Shown piece after piece: positions 23,201-38,200 of a stretch of 64,000 nucleotides of DNA (position 1 is the first letter of the stretch; the number at the start of each line of letters is the position of its first letter). The stretch is from Metellina segmentata. Taxonomy: Eukaryota; Arthropoda; Arachnida; Araneae; Tetragnathidae. A model generated the notes under the pieces. That model was not told the DNA's origin and did not search any database. It saw only the letters and a list, made by a program, of their open reading frames with translations. The stretch spans positions 76,428,416 to 76,492,415 of the forward strand of contig OX375878.1 in the NCBI GenBank assembly GCA_947359465.1, written 5' to 3'. Both the position numbers and the translations under genes were made by a program.

Positions 23201-26200
23201 GTGAATAGTAAAAAGTAGTTCAGACACATCTTCCCCTAACTCTTTTAGACCTTTAAGAAAAGCATTATGTATTGTGTCAATCTTACATGTCTCAATGTTA
23301 ATTTGTTCTTTTTTTTTCGGGTAGAAAGTAATGAGTCAATCTTTTTAAAAACTGACTTTCACTAATAAAACCTCAAGAATTTGTAATAATCAACTTCGAT
23401 TATAACAGAGAATGATTTTCAATATGTTCGCAGCACTCATTCAATACTTAACCCTCTGGATACAGAGACGGACAAAATTTTTGCATTATCTGGTTACGGA
23501 AGGCTTTGGAATCTTTCAGATCTCAAACTCCTGAAGAAACGGCTGAAGGTCATTAAGATTTCCATGCCCTCATTTCTGTGCCACAAAGAGAGCAGCGCAT
23601 GAATAGCCTCCATTCCGTAGACAGGAATGTCGGGGTTCTTGATGGGGAGCTTCGAGCGCTTAGAATGTGTGAGGTTGATGATTTATTCCCTTAAAAACTT
23701 TGCCGAAGACACCTTTGAGTGTAAATTATCATACATGTTGAAGATTCCACTGTCCTTTCAGAGTTTGCCCTGACGTATCTATACCTTCTGGACATAATCA
23801 GATCCACAATAGAAACTGCAATATGTGATGACAAAGGTACTAAACGCATTACCTCTCCTCCTGGGTTAACGTTGAGTTAATATCAGTTTGATCCGTCCGG
23901 TCTCTTGACCTCTCCATTCTTGTCTTATTCCAGAATCCGAAAATAAAATGGGTCTGTTGAGACTGCCCACAGATTTGTGTATGGAGGATGTTATCCCCCT
24001 TTTTAAGTGACCACTGGCATCGATCACCATTTACGAGCTGTCAGCGTCTGACCTCCTAGAGGGTTCCTCCTTTTGTTCGACCCTGTAAAGGGGTCGGATA
24101 TGCAGATGGCACTGCTTCCTTTAAACTTCGCTGCTTCGTTTTACTGATAGCCTTTTCCTGCGGGAAAATTTCCAGAACTTGCTGCTAATACACCCCGGGC
24201 AACATGAAGTATCCTTTTACAATTGAAACGGTACGCTTTTGAATCCATTCTTGCGGTGGAATGTAGCACGCATTTCAAAATTGAATGCGTGTGAACCCTG
24301 TTTTTTTTTTTAGAGAAATGAATTTTTTAATTGCTCAGCAAAAATTTGTCTTCAAATATAATTAAAAAACTTAAAACCCCTGAAAAGGCGACAAAAAATA
24401 AAAAGGTGACAAAAAGTGGCAAAAGGTGACGTGTTAGGAGCCCTGTCATCATATAGTAATTTTTACAGCAAACGTATCAAAAATATAAACTATTAGATAT
24501 AAATAAAACCAAGAAAAATTATGTCATAGATACTTACAATTTTCAGATAACACATTCATTTAAAAGGAATCAGGTGATTTTAGTTGAAACAAGAAATCAG
24601 TAGAGAAAGACAGATATCAAAATGTTTATTTTATTAATTTTTTAGCTTTATGATGTAATTTATAATAACTTGCATTTTAAAATGTTGTAGTATAAATGTG
24701 ATAAATCAGTCTCTACCCACAGGAAGTGTTTGTTTGTCCAGTATGCGCAAGTTCCTGTCGAATCTATGGCACTTGCAAATAATGGGACTTGAGCATACAA
24801 GTAGTCCAAATTTTTTGAAATTTTTGTGCGAAGCCCGAATTAAAAAAAAATTATTGTTTTCTTTTGAATGGCAACAGCATAAAGAGGACAGATTCTAAAT
24901 TTATTTTTCCGTAATTTCATTTGATTTTGCGGAGGAATGCTTTCAGCAGAAAAACAAACAAATAAAAAGTTTTAACAGTAGTTATGAAGTTCTTTTTTCC
25001 ATCTCCTAGACTGTTAAAGATGGAATAAATTTCACATTAGATCAATAACTAAAAATATGATTTTCTTTAAATAAATAATTTTTAAATTGAATATATCTTT
25101 TATATTTTCACATGAGATTGTAACGCCTGTCAACCTTTGCATTAAAAAAATTAACAGACATTTCCTGCGCTCATAGAATTTCAGTGATGGAAAGCAAAAA
25201 GAAATTAAACAGATTTGGACTGGCATTGTTTCGTTCTTTTTTGTAAAACCGGAATCATTTAAAATGGATTAAAATTTCAACGGATTTGAAATCTGCGTAA
25301 ATTTGTACACCAGATTAATAGATAGATATTATACATTTGATTTTCTTTTAATACATAATTTTTCAATTAAATATTAATATTTTCGCAACAGATTGTGACG
25401 TCACACCGATTGGATCTCTTTTCAATTCAAATTTCGCCAAATTTGACAATGCAGGCCATCACGGCGTTGTCTGTGGTGTTGGTTAGCGAGGCAAACCATA
25501 GTTCATAATTTGGTTTGCTTTGCAAACCAAATTGGAACTTTTAGGGAATTCATTCCAATAGGCTACGAATTTCCATTTGGCTTGCGAAGCAAACCAACAC
25601 CGCGGGTGAACGACATGATGGCTGTTATCCAATAGGCTACGAATTTGTAGTAATCACCGGGGACTAGCGAGCAGTGGTCACACCTGACCCGACGAAAAAG
25701 AACTGTCACGGGCAACACAGTGGCTAGTGTATTATAAAAACTAGCCGTAACTCAAGATAATCACTGCAACTTAGTTACTGTGACTGCAGTATGTAGCTAA
25801 TTTCCCTCAATGTTTTTATCAATGAAAAATACGAACAAGAAACAAAGAGGATCTCAAAATTGAAAGACTCTGCAAGATTCACACGCCCATGAAAGAACTA
25901 ATCATATTTATAAAAATTGCAACACCGTGAAGTAGATGCAAAATTTGAATGCAATTTATGGGAAATGTAAAGCAGGATATAGCATGCAAAGAAATAGAAA
26001 TATAGAGTGAAGGCACATGTCTGGGCAGTGCAGGAGGTTAAAGTGTTGTATCATTGTCAGAAAACAGAAAAGTAGGATATTTTTTTTATATATCTAATGC
26101 TAAAGTATATTTACAACTCAACTTGTGATGTTATTTTGGTGTTACTTACATGGAATTAATAGAAGGCAAATTTAAGCGCTTATGTTCTAACTGATGAATA

Positions 26201-29200
26201 TTCTCATACACTGTATGAACCTGCTTATATTTTCATACATAATTATCCCTTAACGTATTCTAAATAAATTGTTTGTTTTGTTAAAGTGCTTCCTCATCAA
26301 TCCATAGCTTCAAATTGGTAGCAGAAGAGCACACACTTGGTTGATATTTGTAAATAATTTTAAATTAGAATTCATTCAAATAAGTCTAACTTCGAGTTAG
26401 AATTCAGAAAAGGTTTCAAGGAACCTAACTGCACACTCAGAAAAATGGACTTAAATTAAACTAGGATAGAACAGTTAAATTAAACAAACTATACAATTTG
26501 CAGTATGAAAATAGCTCTATTAAATGCAATACTACTGAAATAAGTGGCACATGTTTCTGAGGAGGATTCTAAATTTTTGTAGTAAAGAATTAGCTATGAC
26601 AATCAGTGAAAAAGCAAAAGGAGATAAGGAACTGACAGATTAGCATTTGGACTGCCTGTATATCTATTACAAATGAACCATATGAAAAAATTAATATTTG
26701 GTTGGAAATTTTTAAAGTAGAGAACAAAATTGTGAGTGTTGCAGAAGAAGGTGGAAAGATTGGATCGACCTACCAAGGAGGGATTAGAGCAACTTCTACT
26801 GAAGGCGATACAAAAGCTATCAGATTAAAGAATGTCTTGTGTGTTTCAAAACTCGGGTAATTTAATGTCTATTATGAGTATTGTTAAAAGTGGAAATTAA
26901 GTAGTTCATAATGCAAAAGGAGCATACATTTATTATGAAACTGATACCTTGAAAAACAAAAACAGATGATGAAACGTCTCCCAAAACAAGTAAACTCTGA
27001 TCAAATGAGACACAGAAGACTTTGCCATCTAAATCATGAATACCTTAAAATATAGATAGGTTTGGTCCTTTCAGAGTGGCATCTTTGCGGAAACAAATAT
27101 ATGACAGTAGTGAATCAATTTTCAAGATACTTTGCTTAGGTTTTTAAATCAAGAAAGCAAGAAAAGTTATACAAGTCTTGATAAAGAAGCAAATAAATGA
27201 ACTGAACACAAAAGTTAATAGAATAAGTACAGATAATGGAACAGAATTCAAAGAAATCTGTCAGTATTTGGATCAAACAGGGTTCCTATTTTATTTCAGA
27301 AATAAAATTCCCCGGTTTCTAAGACAAATATTTTACGAAATTCCAGACTTGAACATATCTAAGCAATTCACGGCATTTTTAGGGTGAAAAACCAAGAAAT
27401 AATTTAGCATTCAATAGCCAATAATAAAAACAAATTTAATTTTTATATTCTGTGAAAATTAAACAAGCAATTTTGCATTACAATAATTTATACAAATAAT
27501 CCAACATATTTGACCTAAACCAGTTAGTGAATTAATGCATTACAACCATAAAATTCTTCAATTTAAGCCAGTGGACAAAACAAAATTCTTTACCTGTTAA
27601 AAATTAGCTGTTTCGTTTATAATTAGGTGAAAAATTCAATTTATAAAATAAGTGATACGAAACTATGTACAAATCTTATTGGCTATTTTTCTCCAAAGAA
27701 TCTGAGAAGCCATGTTCAATCATTTTCCAGGTCATTGAGGCGATTTTCTAGGTTTAAGATGAAAATTCTTAATTTTCCCTGACTTTTACCTCATTTTTGG
27801 ACAAAATTAAATTCCCTGACAGTTCCAGGTTTTCCCCGACTTGTGGGAACCCCCAATCAAAAAGGCATAAAGCATGAAAAGACTACATTCTATTCTCCAA
27901 GAAGCAATGGAATGTCTGAAAGAGCAAATAGAACACTACTTGATAAAGCATGAACTTTAATAGTAGATAGTCAGTTACCCTTTGAATTTTGAGCAGGCGC
28001 TGAAGCTGCTGCAGAGTATATACACAATACAACATTCATAAAGTAACAAAGTTATGTCACCTATGGAGATCAAGAAAACCTTCAGTATGCCATATGAAAC
28101 CGTTTGGATATGTAGCATATCAATGACATCAAAGATATAAGAAGCGAAAACATAGAAAAGTATTTCCATAGGATATTCAAGAGAAAAGAAAGCTTACAGA
28201 ATATTTTATGTTGAAGAAAGAAAAGTTTCTGAATCAGATATAATATTTGACAAATTAAAGGATGGATAAGCAGAGAAAAGGAAAGAAATAAACTACATGG
28301 AAACATTTGTGACACATCATCGATTGGTAGTCACATCAACCGGCCCATTACCATCCTCCAGCAGTAACTACCAACGAACTAGGCTCAGATCGAAGCAGTC
28401 TGGCAGACAAGACGCCATGAACACATCCAAAGCTTCTATCATCCCATGTCACAACATTTAGGTCTTATTATCGCCTGTGACTGCTTCACAAAATATTAAT
28501 TTTGTGGCTGTATTCGTCTAAAATTTATTTATATGCATCACCATTAGTAATAAGTGGATTAAATTTCAACAGATAAATTCTTCGTGGTGTTGCAATTTTC
28601 ATAAACATGAGTGTATTTGATTAAATTCAAGAAACTCGTATGGTTGTTTTGGATTTTTATGGCACAAGAACTAAAACATAGAAATGGGCCTTATGGAAAA
28701 CAGAATGTTAGTTTTTCAGCACAAAAAGAGAGCTGCCAAAGGAAATACAGTGGAACCCTGGATTTGCATTTCTTCTGTTTGTACTTAATTTTCTCAAACC
28801 CTAACTCGTTTTGATGACTTCACTTTTAAATTTTATCTGTTATGCAGTCTTTGATACTGGTTTCAGGAAAACCACAAAATCAGTTTCAATGTATCGATTT
28901 ATTTGGGTATGTGAAAATATCGGCTAATAACATTAGATTTATTGTCCTATAAATGTACTAGTGTGATTTGACTAACGCCTCAAAATGGTTGGATCTCAAG
29001 AAATGAAGCCAAGATATCAAGGGAATGCATAAGAAGCCACAGGAAGATCAAAACTAAATTTAGACTAGAAAACAAAGATTAATTTGATTAAATTTGTGTA
29101 GGAACTTAATTTTAAAATTAAACAAGTTGAGGATGGCATCCCTGTGCATTCTTCAGGATATGTTTAGAAGGTTTGAAGTTCCTATTAGTAAGTGAATTTG

Positions 29201-32200
29201 GCAATTACATAAGAAATATCATAAGCATGGGCAAAGATGAAAAGGGAAATCCAGGCACAACTATTTGAATGCTGTGCAGAACACTGTAATACTCATAAGA
29301 AGAAAAATATCTCTTTGAAATAAAGATCACTGAACAATTTTCAGAGGCATTCACGTGGATTATTTAATGAATGGAGTAATTTTTTCATAGAAATGGATAT
29401 GTTGCTATTTTTCCCATTCAGATTTACTATCTTGTTAAATCTGATGGCATATTTCTCAACAGGCAAAATAAAGAATTGACCCTACTATTTACGATTCCAG
29501 TACTCTTATATTTAATAACTCAAATCATGGATAACTCAAGTCCAAAAAACATCTAATAATATGATTATTTAATAATTTGAATCTCCATATTATATGGATT
29601 CAATTGTTTGATTAAAAAATTGAATATTACTAGATGTTCTGATAAATAATTTTTCACAGGATATTACAAATCAAAGAAACAGCATTTTTGCAATATGCCT
29701 TTGGAGTATAAGGTGCCTTGCCAGTATAATAAAACAAAGAAACGCCCTCACAATGGGAAAGGTCATAATACAAATTAGAAAGAGCTTAACAGGTAAAAAG
29801 ATGCTCCTAGTTATATTCACATCAATACACAATGACCAAATAAGGTCCTATTCGATGCAGATGAGCTTATAGTCATGCCTAGTAAGGATTCTCAAGCACG
29901 CAATACCAATGGCTTTAGGTCGCACACATTTATGCTTCAGTAATGCATGTCTATTTCTTGTTACAAACATAAACATAAATTAATTTCCTCTTTTAAGCTT
30001 ATTAATTGAATATATCTTGAAAAAATTCAGGATTTGGATCATCCAAGAAATGCACTTTTGGCCAATTTATCAGCTTGCTTGGTGACTAGGAATCCACTGG
30101 TGGACTCGAGTTTAAAAGAAGGTTGGAGGAGCTTTAACACTCAAATTCACGAAGGAAAGGACATAACCAAGTAATACACCCACATGAGTACATAGATTAA
30201 ATCTTAATAGGAAAAAAAAATCAAGATATTACCAATAATTTTAAGCACTAACCTTAATTGCAAATCCAAAATCTGTTGGAGCTTTATATTTCTTTTTCCA
30301 GCCAAATCCTGAATAAACGTTGCTCATTTCAAATGTGGTTAAACATATTAGATCTTTAGACAGCTGAAATAGGAAAAACATGAAATACAGGGTCAATTCA
30401 CACAATGGCAAAAACCAGTACTTTGTCACCAAAAAGCAATATATGACCTTTGCAATGAAATAACTACTATTTAAAATCAATCTGTTTCCTTGGTTATAGT
30501 ATTATTCTTACAGAATTGATAAAGCTTTGATTATGCACTTAAAAATAATTTTTCTGAGTAGTTTGTAAAAACGACACGTTGAAAAACCTTTTCTAATTAG
30601 CAAAGGATTTTTCAATGGAATTTCTGGGCCTTCTTTTTTAAATAAAAATATGTATGGAATAGAAAGAACAAAGATTTGATTCACATGTTTTGTTGCATTA
30701 ATTCATATTGAGACACTGGTGTTAAACTTATATACATTGGTAAATTAAAAACTAGTTTAAAATACTTTTTCATATATTTCTACCTTTGATTTTCCTTTGG
30801 GGCAGTAATAAATACCAGATGCTCTCAGAACAAAAAAATGTTTCTTCCATGCCTTTTTACCATCACTTTTTAAATATAATGCACTTTCCACTTCAGGAAC
30901 ACTTGATGAAGAAAAGAATTCCTGAAAAAAAGTCACATAATTTAATAAAATGTAACAGTATTAAATTTTTCACATACAGTACAAATCAATTATATTTTTT
31001 TTAAGTCAAATACTTCTAGAATATAATAAAATAGCAAAGATTTTAATTGATTACAAAATTTGAACTAACAGTAAACTTGTAGACAATTTTGTAGTTAGTG
31101 ATAGACAAAATTATAAATGATATAATCAATGACATGGACAAGTTTTAATATTTAATCAAGAGTTATTCTTTATACACAACTCTTTAATTAAAAATTCTTA
31201 ATTTATTATCATTGCTATTAAATGCACTATTTATTAATTTACAATAATCAGAAATGTATCAGCTATTACTTCTAAAAGTGTAGTTTTTGCATCATCATCC
31301 ATTTCTGAGCCTCTTTCTGATGAAGTTCCCATCAGAAGATACTCCTATAATTCAAAGCCCCAAAATTAAAAAACTGACACAGTGACGAATAACATTTGCT
31401 AGAAAGCGTACTTTTCAAAAGTGAACTTACTTCAGGATTTATGAATAAGTCATATTTTTCATCTCTTTCTAAAAACTGCAACTTATTAGGCGACTCTCTG
31501 GCCCACAGTAGAAGGTTCTCAACAACATATTCATGATCTTCAAATATCCTTTCTAAACAAAGTACATAATAAGGGTTTAGAAGATGTACTTTTAGTAGAC
31601 AAAATATTTAGATTTTAATGACATTGCTTTGGAGATTAACCCAAGATTCAAGGTTTTTTTAAAAATTCAAACAGTTAAAGATAATTTTTAACACCACGAA
31701 AAAATGATTCTATTCTGTATTTATAGAATTGAAATTTGATTTGTATAAAAACTTTAAATAAAAATGGCCTACAGAATCCTATAGAAGGTCATTTCTTTTG
31801 TTTCACAACTTAGTTTTTCTATTGAAATACATTTTTACAACCAGAGCTCCATTACAGTCAATCGTTAGAGTTTTATGGAACTCTTAACATTTTTCATAAG
31901 GGCTGTGTATAAACTCTGTCTGTGTGCTTGGAATTTATCCAAAGAGATGTGTTTACATCCCCTCCAAACATCAAAGACATTCCGAGAAACAGCACTAATT
32001 TTATCGTCACGATCTCGTTTCGGGGTGGCGAGATTGCAACTCCAATTTTGTTTTCCACCAGGAGTCAGTAAAGATCAAAGGACTGCAACATATCTTTGAG
32101 ACAATATTTGGGATGAAAATGCTCCCCTATTTCGTCCCCTTTCAGTATTGCAGACAATCACGGCTTTCCTCTACCCTTCGGTACTGTGGTCGCTCACACT

Positions 32201-35200
32201 GTCTTTTGTTCGCTATCTGTGACATTTTGTCCTCATCATTTGCCTCTTGCTTTTAACGATGGTCTCACCCAGTAAGTGCCCTTATGCAGACTGCTTCTGC
32301 AATTATATCAATAGCAGGGGTATCATTATAAACTTGATACAAGTTCTTTTTTCATTTTATGTTGGTGTGGCATCTTTTTTTCTCTCAAAAACAAGTCTTA
32401 ATTATTTTATACGAAAAGTATGTATTTATTTTATTGCAATGTCACAAAAAAAATTAGTATGGAGTGATTGCAGGACTCTGCAATCTTATTTATCCATATC
32501 CATAATTTTCATGTCACTGGTTATGGGTTAAGATCAAAGTAATCTAATCTGCTAAAGAACCAGATGAAAAAGCATTGCTTATACTTGACATTTGATGCAC
32601 TTTTATTCCTTACACAATGACATGTGATTAGCTTTATTAATTCCTGTGGTGTTTTAATTCTTAACAGAACTTTACTACGAACTTTACTCGATAAATCAAA
32701 TTTTTAAATTAGAAAAAAATAATGATTTTTTTCATACCCTAATCCTAGTTACCCTCACTAGTTGATGGGAGTGGTGACACCCGTTCCCCTCTTGGTTCAC
32801 TTAAAAGTGACTTTGAAAAGCTGCCCTGTACCCTTACGAATAACCTTTTCTTCACCTTCCCATCTGAGAATGAGAATTGTATGGGTGCAGAGTTCTTTCT
32901 GATTACAGGTTTCTATTTCTCACATTATATTTATTTAATTAAACATTTCATTATATTTTGTTTAGACATTTTTAATCAAACATTTTATACAAAGCTTTCT
33001 TTACTAAGCTATGCCTAATACACTAAAGCCGAATAATTGAAACAGTTCTAAGAAACCACTAGTATTCTAAGGTTGGTTTTTGAGGTGTACGACCCAACCC
33101 TTGTAGTAAAAGAATCAAAAAGATCTGACATCTCAAAAAAATAAGTACAGGAATCATTACTAAAAATGTATTGATGGCAAAACCTTATAACTTAAATCCT
33201 GTCAGAACAAATTCATAAATCAGCTGATATTTTTCACCTAACTTAATTCAAATGGTCAGCATTTATGCACTTACCCATAAATAATTCTGGTATATGTTCA
33301 ACAAGAGTCCATCTAGGATCCATGGGAACATGATTCTTGTCTGCCAGCAGACGACAAACTTGTCCCACAGTCATTCGTTCATCAACTAACAAGCTCTTAG
33401 CACTGTTGTCAGCGCTGAAAGCTTTGATAAATATCTAAAAAGAAAGAAGAATATTTTCCATTTCAACGAAAAAATTAGAATCGGTTTAAAATTTTTAAAT
33501 TCAGAAGCCATGTCTCGGATAAAAAAATGTGTAAACTATAAAAAATGGACCAATATTCTCAACTCTAATATAAAAATCTCATAGAGCTAATATTTCATAA
33601 ATTTATGAATTGTAATTTAAATATAAAGAATTGAAATAAAGAGACTAAGTTGCCAAATATAATTTTAAAACTAAAAGAATAATCTTTTAATTTATCACAA
33701 AAATAATTAAATTCAAAGGTAAAATGAAAAGCGAAAAATTTATCCCAAATGAAGCATTAGAAAAGATGCAGCAGTATTAGTGTGTTTGATGAGATTAGTA
33801 TGAGGACGAAAATACAGAAATTAATGCTACCAAAAGAAGGAGCCTCAGAAAGAAAATCAGGTAGCAGACACTGCTCTAATAAACACAACAAATTACATTC
33901 ACTATGCTTTTACATCCTACTCAAATTGGAAATTTAATTTTTCCCTAATTTACTCATATAATTGACTGTTTCAAAATTTCTAGACTTAATTTTGATTATT
34001 TTTATATAAAGGTGCTTTAATTTTACTGGCTTCATCTTGGATTAAGGATATTAAAAGTGCAAGAGCAAAGAGAATAGTTAAATTATGAACTTGAAACTTT
34101 AAAATTTTCCAACGAATAAAATTTTCCAACAAACAGCATGATAGTTTGGACTAAAACAATTTATATGCCACAATTGTAAGTAATTGTCATGGACCTGCAA
34201 CTAATTTAAAGATTTTAACAATGAAATGCTATTTACCTTTTTGTATTTAAGTTATTCTTAAAAGGTTTACTTGATTTCGGCAATATTCATCAAAAGAGAA
34301 AGGTAAATGCAAAAGGATCATTTAAATGTAAAGGTACCAAGCTGTGAAAATCTTTTATAAAACTGAAATATTAAAAACATTCTTCAGTTATCACGGAGAC
34401 TTATTCCATTGTACAACCACTGGAGGGGTTCAGTAAGTGGGTTGTGCATGGAGATTTAAGTCTAAAAACAATTCTGCATTGTGTTTTGATTGCACTAACC
34501 CAACGATTCTAATTGTCAGTAAATGAGGGCTAAAGAGGGGGATGTACCATTGTTTATCTTTGAAATTGCTTAAGACCATTACCCAATTTAGCAGTGATTG
34601 GACAAGCTTCATAATGCAGTAAGAAACTTTGTTTGCATAGCACCCTTTCTTGATTTTGATAGTTACTTGTAAAATTTCATGTTTCAAAGTCCTTGCACAA
34701 CATCTTTGGGGGGACCATTGACCCCCATCAAACAAAAAAAAAAAAACTTCTCCCGATTTATAACAGAAAGGTAAGCATAAGACCAGTAAAAAGCTTTTTT
34801 GAAGGTAGTGACAAAATGTTTGTTGTACTTGGAAATTGTACATCAAAACCCTCCTCTAATACAGAAAAGGAATTTTTCTTCACAACTCAGCCGTAGGACT
34901 AAAATCCATTCATTAAATTTCTGCTCAAATGTTAGGTGGCTTAGAAATCTAATTCTTCAGACTAACTACAAGCACTGTCATTACTACCAACCAGAGCAGC
35001 ACATCAGTCAAAACCCATCGACAATAAAATAGAATGTGATCAATTAAATATATTTTAATTTTATTCATTTACAGCTAAGAAATTTGGTACCTTTTCATTT
35101 GAATGTCCTAACACAAACTGAGAGAATTTTGGGCATTAATTTTGTGGAATTACAAATGATTTTTCAATTTTGCATTTTCTTGAAAGAAAACTTTTATAAA

Positions 35201-38200
35201 AATAAATATAACTAAAGAATTTGGATATATATACACACTAAATATAACGACTTTGGAACTGCCTTTTAATGTTAATTAGGTTTGATATTAAAGTAATAAC
35301 AAGAGTTGAAAATCACTTTAAAATTGAATATTCAGAAAAATATGAACATGCTTTGCATGAAATTGAAACTATCTTTAACTGAAGCAAAAGTGCAACATGC
35401 ACTGAATGGCTACAAAGAATCTACCTTCTTTACACTGGCTTCTTTTATTTTCTCCAAGGCAATTCTGATCTTTTCAGCTTTAATTCGAGCAGCTTGTTCT
35501 GCCTAGAGAAGGTGAAGAAAATAGCAGGACACAAATAGCTACCAACACCAGAAGAATAAAGAGTAAGCTTAGGAGTCAAAACGTTTTGAACAGCACTTCA
35601 ACTCTAGCATATAATAGTAGAACTATAAATGAACCATCATTTTCCTTTTTTACTGTTATGGGCTAAAAATAATTCAGCGCTTTACTAGATGCAATTTTCA
35701 CAACAACAAAAAAAAAATTTGCCAACACATTAAGATTTCTCTAAATACATGAACAATTGATGAGGTAATCTGCATTTTCAAATTGAAAATAAATCTGTTT
35801 TCAGTTTATGCAAGGCAATTATGAAAAGTTTAAAACTAATACTTAAAACAGCTCAGTGGGAATGAATTTCATAATTCACAAGAGAAATCAAATAACCAAA
35901 AATTTACACCTGAATATTAAATTTATAGTTACCAATCCTGAATTTAGTCTCCATAAAAAAAAAAAAAAAAAAAAAGATTATTCCATGAAAACTCTGATTT
36001 TCATTCAAAATTAGATTCCAAGAAACTGGATTCAAACCTTTTGACTCCAATTGTACACACACAAAATTCCCAAAAGCCATAAAGTATCAGAAGGAAGCAA
36101 GCAATGACATAAGCAGTTGTTAAAAAGTTAGAGCATACAGAGAAAGCAATAACTGATGTGGCAATCAATTATTATGTTCAATCTTCATTCAAGTTAAAAG
36201 GAAAACAGTTAATCATACATTTCAAATCTTTCAGTACAAAGCATGAGTTATTTGATGGTCATTTCATGTTTGAAGTTCTAGAAACACTTCTCATAACTTG
36301 AGATGTGAAAGCAAGTTACAGATCAAGCATGGAAGACTGAAGGCTTCAGGAAAAATTATGGTTCAAATTCTGAATACATAAAAACACTACCACCTCAAAA
36401 GTTAAGTTCATTTGCACTTAATATATAACTGTAAACTAAGCATTAAAAATTATTTTCATGGATATTTAAAATTGACTTTAAATAAAAATATTTCTGAATT
36501 TAAACTTGCTAGTTCATTAATGAAAATGTAAAGTTAGAAAAGTATTTGATTCTTAAAATCTACATCAGTTGTTCAGATTGCAAAGTGGTATAAATTATAT
36601 TTTTAATTCACACATGAATAGTAAAATTTATTTTGTTAATGAACAAACCAACCTGTTTTATAAATTGTATTTATCATTGTCATCATATATCATTGCATAT
36701 TATCATTGTCCATTCATGTAGTTGAAATTAATGAAGTAATGAAATTCAATCTGTCATCACTAACATTTGATTCTCCTATGAATAAGTTACTCTTGCACAA
36801 CTCTTAAAATACAACATCATAGAAATGTCATGTACTTACAGGTGGCGAGTTCTCTTTTTCTACTTCAACTTTCAATGCCTGGAGTCGCCTAGATATGTTG
36901 TCTAACAGCTTAAAGAAAATAGAAATTATTAAAATAACTTAATTGATTAAAATAATTTATCTCAGAATTAACCCTTCATTGGTCAAACTGGGTCTAAGAT
37001 AATTTGTTTTGCCCTTTGTAACTTTTTCAGCCTGACCACTGAAGGTTAAAAAGCTGAACGGTTAATATTAAAAGAAATACTTCACAATTGTACTTTAGCA
37101 ATACATTAATTACAAGGATTAGAAGTTTTATAAAGATGACTCAAAATCGAAGGAGTCAACAATGCCTTAATTTAAATCCAAAATCCATATCATAACATCA
37201 AACGATTCGTTCACATGCAACACAGCAGTTTTAGTTTAAGAGAGAATTTAACATAAACTTCTAATAGGAACAAAAAACGTAAAAATTAAAAAACAATACT
37301 ATATATATGGAATAGCATGGTACATGTGTGAAAATAGTACTGTTTTGTAGTATTAACAAGATAATAATATATTCCGTATCTTACTTGTGTTGGTGATGGG
37401 ACTAATGCTATGCTGTTTGTTTTTGATGAGCCTTGACTAGATATACCAGTATCCGTCCTACCACCAGATGAAATGGATGATTCTGAAGAAAGCATAGAAA
37501 CACTGTCAGAAAAGGCAGAGTCATTATCAGGACTATCCGTTCGCACACCTAATTCCATTTTGTGCCCTTTAACTTGATCACAGTCTAGATCACCACTTAT
37601 TTCAAATTTTGATTTTGTGCCTCCAGAACTGGAGCGTCTGTGGGTAAAAAAACGTTTATGTCCAGTCTGAGAGGTTGGAGGCTGAGCCTCATGAGCAATG
37701 GGTATTCCTGAAGTCGAATAGCGAATATTTTCACCAGTTATATTGCTTTGAATGACGGTACTGACGCTGCGAGCATGGCCTCTGTGCATGAGATCTGGAT
37801 CAAGTGAGCTTTCTAAGGCACAGAGCTCTCCCAAAATAGCATCCAGCTCAATATCTTGAGTATCTGAAAGATAATAATATAAACATTGTGTAAAAATGCA
37901 TGGAAAATTTTTTTATACTGATTTTAATTTCATTTAGAAACAAAAACGGTTTTAGGGTTAAATGTTAAAACAATTAAATGTTTTAATTTTCAAATGACAT
38001 GCAACATTAATAGAAAATATGCTTACGCTCAATGACCTCCCTCTTATTTGCAATAAAATGTGAGATGATAGATAAATTATTTCAACTTAATCAGCCTCTG
38101 ATAGGTTGAATTTTCAACTCTATTTGGCTGAGAGCACAATTTCCTTTGATAAAGATTAACATTTTGCATCCTACAGATTGTCAAAAATTAAAATTTTAAA

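Larger units (their letters stand above)
21302..24446 (-). mobile_element. Decayed hAT transposon (copy B) in the MRL intron
   Basis: Bounded by inverted ends CAGGGCTCCTAACA (21302-21315) and TGTTAGGAGCCCTG (24433-24446), with tandem AAAAGGTGAC-like subterminal repeats at both ends. CAGGG termini are typical of hAT. No convincing 8-bp duplication is visible. Inside are a broken minus-strand transposase, an inserted repeat (22268-22376), a Tigger-like segment and an unexplained GC-rich block (23440-24290). Confidence 0.8.

Noticed and set aside
21291..24455. 8-bp target duplication of hAT copy B
   Set aside because: Flanking octamers AATAATCA and TCATCATA do not match well enough to claim one.
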